Below are positions 16,338-19,524 of a stretch of 19,524 bases of DNA, in pieces. The notes beneath the pieces were generated by a model. It did no database searches, was not told the origin of the DNA, and saw nothing but the letters and a program-made list of their open reading frames with translations. The stretch's first letter is position 1. Each line of letters begins with the position of its first letter. The stretch spans positions 1 to 19,524 of the forward strand of contig JAICXZ010000002.1 of assembly GCA_025934475.1 (NCBI GenBank), in the 5' to 3' direction. This DNA comes from Mucilaginibacter sp. (GTDB taxonomy: Bacteria > Bacteroidota > Bacteroidia > Sphingobacteriales > Sphingobacteriaceae). Both the position numbers and the translations under genes were made by a program.

Positions 16338-16766
16338 ATGACTACCATTCAATTATCGCGCGTACATGGAGACTTTGGCTTTGTAGCCACTGACCAAAAC
16401 GGACATTCTATCCAAATGGACAGCAGCCCTGAAAGCGGCGGCGAAAACTTTGGCGTGCGCCCGATGCAAACCTTGCTGATGGGTCTTGGTGGCTGCTCTG
16501 CTATCGATGTGATCAGCATCCTAAAGAAACAACGCCAGGACGTGGTGGACTATAAAATGACCATCAGCGGCGAACGTGAAACCGGCAAGGAACCATCATT
16601 GTGGAAATCGATCAATGTTGAGTTTCACCTTTATGGCGATATTGACCAGGATAAGGCGGCACGTGCTGTCGATCTTTCGGTCAATAAATATTGCTCGGTT
16701 GCAGCTACCCTGATGGGCTCTGGCGCCACTATTACTTCGCAGGTGTTTGTGCACCCGGCGCAGTAA
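16338..16766 (+). CDS. OsmC-family (Ohr/YhfA-like) peroxiredoxin-type protein
   Basis: OsmC-fold protein, whose members reduce organic or lipid hydroperoxides through two Cys residues. From the ATG at 16338 it has 142 residues, the usual length, and starts MTTIQLSRVHGDFGFVAT like relatives. The two expected Cys are present: in LLMGLGGCSAIDVISILKK (near residue 53) and in KYCSVAATL (near residue 119). The frame extends upstream to an ATG at 16266, adding 24 residues that do not look like the family; a TAAATTTG box at 16312-16319 would also suit the shorter form. I therefore prefer 16338, although 16266 cannot be excluded. The metZ gene follows 39 bases downstream, so the pair may be one transcript. 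Some members of this family have no proven peroxidase activity. Confidence 0.9.
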   Translation: MTTIQLSRVHGDFGFVATDQNGHSIQMDSSPESGGENFGVRPMQTLLMGLGGCSAIDVISILKKQRQDVVDYKMTISGERETGKEPSLWKSINVEFHLYGDIDQDKAARAVDLSVNKYCSVAATLMGSGATITSQVFVHPAQ

Positions 16767-16805
16767 AAATTAACCATTTTTATATCTCTTATACTCTTAT
16801 TAACC

Positions 16806-17987
16806 ATGTCTAAAAAGCTCGACCCTGTTACGCAGGCGATCCGCATTCAAACACCCCGGTCGTCGCAACAGGAACACTCGACCCCGCTTTACGTTACCAG
16901 CAGCTTCACTTTTGATGAGGCTGAAACTATGCGTGCGGCTTTTGCCGACGAATCTGACGATAATATTTACAGTCGTTTCAGTAATCCCAACGTTGATGAA
17001 TTTGTAGCAAAGATGTGCGCGCTGGAAGGTGCCGAGGCAGGTTTTGCAACTTCAACGGGTATGGCGGCTATATTTTCGTCGATGTTACCATTGCTGAAAC
17101 AGGGTGATCACGTAGTATGCTGCAGCTCGGTTTTCGGAAGCACTTTTACACTGGTTACCAAATACCTGCCGCGTTATGGCATCACCACCACTTTAGTGCC
17201 CGCTGGCGATAATACAGCGTGGGAAGCCGCTGTTCAACCCAATACCAAAATGGTTTACCTGGAAACTCCTACCAACCCACAGTTGGAAGTAATTGATCTT
17301 GAATGGGTTGGTAAGTTTTCGAAAAAACACAACCTGATTTTGAACGTCGACAATTGCTTTGCTACGCCTTTGTTGCAAAGGCCTGTTGATTTTGGCGCAG
17401 ATCTGGTTGTTCACTCAGCTACCAAGTGGATCGACGGACAGGGTAGGGTACTGGGCGGTATAATTGTTGGCCGGGCAGACCTGATAAAAGAGATTTACTT
17501 GTTCTGCCGCAATACCGGTCCATCTTTATCTCCATTTAACGCCTGGATCCTCAGCAAGAGTCTCGAGACACTGGATGTGCGCATGGAACGTCATTGCGCA
17601 AACGCGCTTAAAATAGCCGAAGCACTGCAAAGCAACCCGCATGTGTCATGGGTAAAATATCCATTTTTACCATCACACCCGCAATATGATATTGCTAAAA
17701 AGCAGATGAAAGCCGGAGGTGGCGTATTCTGCCTCGAGTTGAAGGGCGGTCTGGAAGCAGGGCGCAAGTTCCTGGATGCACTGGAGATGCTTTCGGTTAC
17801 AGCCAACCTTGGCGATACCCGCAGTATTGCATCCCATCCAGCTAGCACAACGCACTCAAAACTTACGGACGAACAGCGATTGGCCGTTGGTATTACCCCT
17901 GGTTTGATCCGTATCTCAACTGGTTTGGAAAAGGCTGAAGATATCCTGGCTGATATAGAACAAGCGCTGGAAAAGAGCGCGCATTAA
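16806..17987 (+). CDS. metZ: O-succinylhomoserine sulfhydrylase (trans-sulfuration PLP enzyme)
   Basis: Cytoplasmic PLP enzyme of the Cys/Met metabolism family, predicted to make homocysteine from O-succinylhomoserine and sulfide in methionine synthesis. The 393 residues match MetZ, shorter than MetY (about 430). Landmarks are YSRFSNP (Tyr55, Arg57, from the neighbouring subunit), STGMAAI at about 83-89, YLETPTNP at about 151-158, Asp182 in VDNCFATP binding the PLP ring nitrogen, the Schiff-base Lys207 in HSATKWIDGQGR, and SIASHPASTTHS plus GLIRISTGLE near the C-terminus. Cystathionine gamma-synthase and gamma-lyase share these motifs, so the substrate is less sure than the family. No SAM riboswitch is visible upstream. 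The next gene starts 10 bases after the stop. Confidence 0.9.
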   Translation: MSKKLDPVTQAIRIQTPRSSQQEHSTPLYVTSSFTFDEAETMRAAFADESDDNIYSRFSNPNVDEFVAKMCALEGAEAGFATSTGMAAIFSSMLPLLKQGDHVVCCSSVFGSTFTLVTKYLPRYGITTTLVPAGDNTAWEAAVQPNTKMVYLETPTNPQLEVIDLEWVGKFSKKHNLILNVDNCFATPLLQRPVDFGADLVVHSATKWIDGQGRVLGGIIVGRADLIKEIYLFCRNTGPSLSPFNAWILSKSLETLDVRMERHCANALKIAEALQSNPHVSWVKYPFLPSHPQYDIAKKQMKAGGGVFCLELKGGLEAGRKFLDALEMLSVTANLGDTRSIASHPASTTHSKLTDEQRLAVGITPGLIRISTGLEKAEDILADIEQALEKSAH

Positions 17988-17997
17988 TTCCCACTTT

Positions 17998-18834
17998 ATG
18001 GATCGATCAGTACCTATACAGACCCTGCATTTATTCCCGGTACTGAATGAGTTGCTGATCGATCTTCTTCGTTCCTTGCCTCCCGACGATTGGAACAAGC
18101 CCACCCTCGCTAAACAGTGGACCGTTAAAGATGTCGCGGCTCATTTGCTGGATACCAACATGCGCACGGTATCTCTGCTCGAAGGTTATTCGCTTCCGCC
18201 TGCAGGGCCAATCAGCAGTTATCGTGATCTTGTTGAATACCTGAATCAGCTGAATGCAACCTGGGTAAATGCAATGAAACGGGTGAGCCCGGCGCAGATC
18301 ATCAGGATGATGGATGATTCGAATCGGCGTTATGTCGACTACTACGCTTCTCTTGCCCCATTCGCACCCGCCATTTATAGTGTTGCATGGGCCGGCGAAG
18401 ATGAATCACTGAACTGGTTTCATATCGCCCGTGATTATACGGAGAAATGGCACCATCAGCAGCAAATACGGGAAGCGGTGGGCAAAACTGAGCCCTTAAT
18501 GACTCCTGAGCTTTATTACCCTTGTATCAGCACTTTCATGCGCGGATTGCCGCATACTTACCGCGATGTCCAAGCCAAAGAAGGAACGAGTATAAAAATT
18601 ATCGTTAGCGGCAAGGCTGGGCGCAGTTGGTTTCTTTCTAAGAAATCGCACAAATGGGTTTTAGAGGATATATCTGAAACCGTGGCTGATGCCACAATAA
18701 TACTAAGCCCAGAAGTGGCCTGGAAGCTCTTTACCAAAGGAATTACCGCTAATATGGGGCGCCGGGAATCAATTATTCAAGGAGGAGAGTATCTTACTGC
18801 TCCGCTTTTCTCCATGGTTTCCGTTATCGCTTAA
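17998..18834 (+). CDS. Maleylpyruvate isomerase N-terminal (DinB-fold) domain protein
   Basis: A 278-residue cytoplasmic protein. The N-terminal part (about 1-160) is the mycothiol-dependent maleylpyruvate isomerase type DinB fold: TLAKQWTVKDVAAHLLDTNMR with His49, and WFHIARDYTEKWHHQQQIR with His142 and His152/His153 as the other likely metal ligands. The C-terminal part (about 185-270) resembles the small SCP2-like domain often attached to such proteins, including DATIILSPEVAWKLFTKGI. Bacteroidota do not make mycothiol, so a different thiol or another substrate is likely; the real reaction is unknown. It starts 10 bases after metZ and should be co-transcribed with it. It is the second DinB-fold gene in the window but is not closely similar to the one at 14782. 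Confidence 0.85.
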   Translation: MDRSVPIQTLHLFPVLNELLIDLLRSLPPDDWNKPTLAKQWTVKDVAAHLLDTNMRTVSLLEGYSLPPAGPISSYRDLVEYLNQLNATWVNAMKRVSPAQIIRMMDDSNRRYVDYYASLAPFAPAIYSVAWAGEDESLNWFHIARDYTEKWHHQQQIREAVGKTEPLMTPELYYPCISTFMRGLPHTYRDVQAKEGTSIKIIVSGKAGRSWFLSKKSHKWVLEDISETVADATIILSPEVAWKLFTKGITANMGRRESIIQGGEYLTAPLFSMVSVIA

Positions 18835-18857
18835 GCGGATAGCAAATAAATTTTTTT
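18823..18857 (+). terminator. Weak terminator-like hairpin after the metZ cluster
   Basis: GTTATCGC (18823-18830) pairs with GCGGATAGC (18835-18843) around a TTAA loop, with one bulged G. A run of seven T lies at 18851-18857, but seven A-rich bases separate it from the stem, which is unusual. The stop codon of the preceding gene lies in the loop. It is a possible but imperfect terminator. Confidence 0.35.
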
Positions 18858-18870
18858 ATCTTTTAGGAAA

Positions 18871-18906
18871 AATTGCGTATCTTACTTTGATTAAACCTAC
18901 GCAATT
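18871..18906. promoter_or_regulatory. Perfect 9-bp inverted repeat abutting a start codon, possible operator
   Basis: AATTGCGTA (18871-18879) and TACGCAATT (18898-18906) are exact reverse complements around an 18-base spacer. The right arm ends at the base before the ATG at 18907. The spacer holds TTACTTTG, a near match to the -7 box. This could be a two-half-site operator or an RNA hairpin hiding the start. Confidence 0.5.
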
Positions 18907-19524
18907 ATGAAACCCAGGCTTAAAAAAGCCCTCTTGCTTTTCTTCGGCATTGCCATCGGCTGCCAATTATTTGCTCAAACTGCTGATCCAAACCAGCCAA
19001 AACCGACTTTAACCGACTACCGTACCTGGTCCGTTGGAATTTCTACAGGCATTTCTACCCCCTATGTGTTGATTGGGTACAACTCGCGACAAGATTTTAC
19101 TTCTCCCGATATTCAGGCGGGCTATGGTATTTATATAAAAGATCAGCTCACACACGGTTTCGGCCTGCAAGCTGACCTTTTTGCCGGCAAAATAAAAGGT
19201 GATCATTCTCAGCAAAAAAACGGGGACGGCGCTTTTATTTATTCGGGATTCGACACCAAAGTAAACTGGTCTGCCAGCTTTAGTGGCAATTTTACCATCG
19301 CGCATATTTATAATAAGCATAATCAGGGCATTATCCAGCCTTATTTATCATTGGGAGTAGGAGTGATGAACTACACGCCTACTTTGCATTCATATTTTAC
19401 CAGCCCTACTTATCTGTCTGCTTCAAGCGAGCTTATGATACCGGTGGGTGCCGGATTTAAATTCAACATTACGCCGAGCGTCAACCTTGATTTCGGTTAC
19501 CAGGTTAATTTTGCCGGTGACGAC
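18907..19524 (+). CDS. Outer-membrane beta-barrel protein, 3' truncated by window edge
   Basis: The frame is open from the ATG at 18907 to the last base, giving 206 visible residues. A Sec signal peptide is clear (charged MKPRLKK, hydrophobic core, cleavage near LFA-Q at residues 21-24). A short Pro-rich linker follows, then alternating strands with Gly and aromatic residues: WSVGISTGISTPYVLIGYN, FGLQADLFAGKIKG, QPYLSLGVGVMNYTP and GAGFKFNITPSVNLDFGYQ. This is the outer-membrane beta-barrel domain common in Sphingobacteriaceae, in some proteins followed by a peptidoglycan-binding OmpA domain. Whether an OmpA domain follows here lies beyond the window. It is monocistronic as far as can be seen and follows a perfect inverted repeat. 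Confidence 0.85.
   Translation, partial: MKPRLKKALLLFFGIAIGCQLFAQTADPNQPKPTLTDYRTWSVGISTGISTPYVLIGYNSRQDFTSPDIQAGYGIYIKDQLTHGFGLQADLFAGKIKGDHSQQKNGDGAFIYSGFDTKVNWSASFSGNFTIAHIYNKHNQGIIQPYLSLGVGVMNYTPTLHSYFTSPTYLSASSELMIPVGAGFKFNITPSVNLDFGYQVNFAGDD

Overview
The window looks like chromosome from a member of the Bacteroidota, most likely family Sphingobacteriaceae (Mucilaginibacter/Pedobacter type). Supporting this are a PorP/SprF-type protein beside a giant PKD protein with a type IX secretion (T9SS) type B sorting domain, signal peptides ending in FA-Q, a fused SpmA-SpmB membrane protein, TAnnTTTG-type promoter boxes, and starts without clear Shine-Dalgarno sites. The genus is inferred; there is no rRNA gene to confirm it.

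Layout. (1) 2-5817, plus strand: a tripartite RND efflux operon of TolC-type outer-membrane channel (5' end outside the window), lipoprotein membrane-fusion subunit and RND pump, closed by a strong terminator. (2) 6001-6618, plus: a TetR-type regulator, probably of the pump. (3) 6653-6820, plus: an intergenic stretch with a promoter, a palindrome and a strong terminator but no reading frame, which I read as a candidate small RNA. (4) 13197-6819, minus: a three-gene operon for a 1638-residue secreted PKD adhesin, a PorP/SprF outer-membrane partner and a small membrane-anchored protein of unknown function. (5) 14717-13479, minus: the fused SpmA/SpmB protein. (6) 14782-15635, plus: a DinB-fold protein overlapping a DUF3052 protein. 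(7) 15631-16223: a repeat-rich gap with two octamer arrays in inverted orientation, a heptamer array, a short ORF and a decayed minus-strand gene for a secreted protein. (8) 16338-18834, plus: OsmC-like peroxiredoxin, MetZ (homocysteine synthesis) and a maleylpyruvate-isomerase-like DinB-fold protein. (9) 18907 to the end: a beta-barrel outer-membrane protein cut by the window edge, with a perfect inverted repeat directly before its start.

How the genes work together. The first block exports small toxic compounds across both membranes, with the TetR protein as likely sensor. The minus-strand operon resembles the sprB-sprF arrangement of gliding Bacteroidota, where a PorP-like protein helps secrete or hold a huge surface adhesin. 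MetZ and OsmC sit in a thiol/sulfur-related neighbourhood. Most of the window is ordinary chromosome. The least explained parts are the gap at 15631-16223, the candidate small RNA at 6653-6820, and the small third gene of the adhesin operon.
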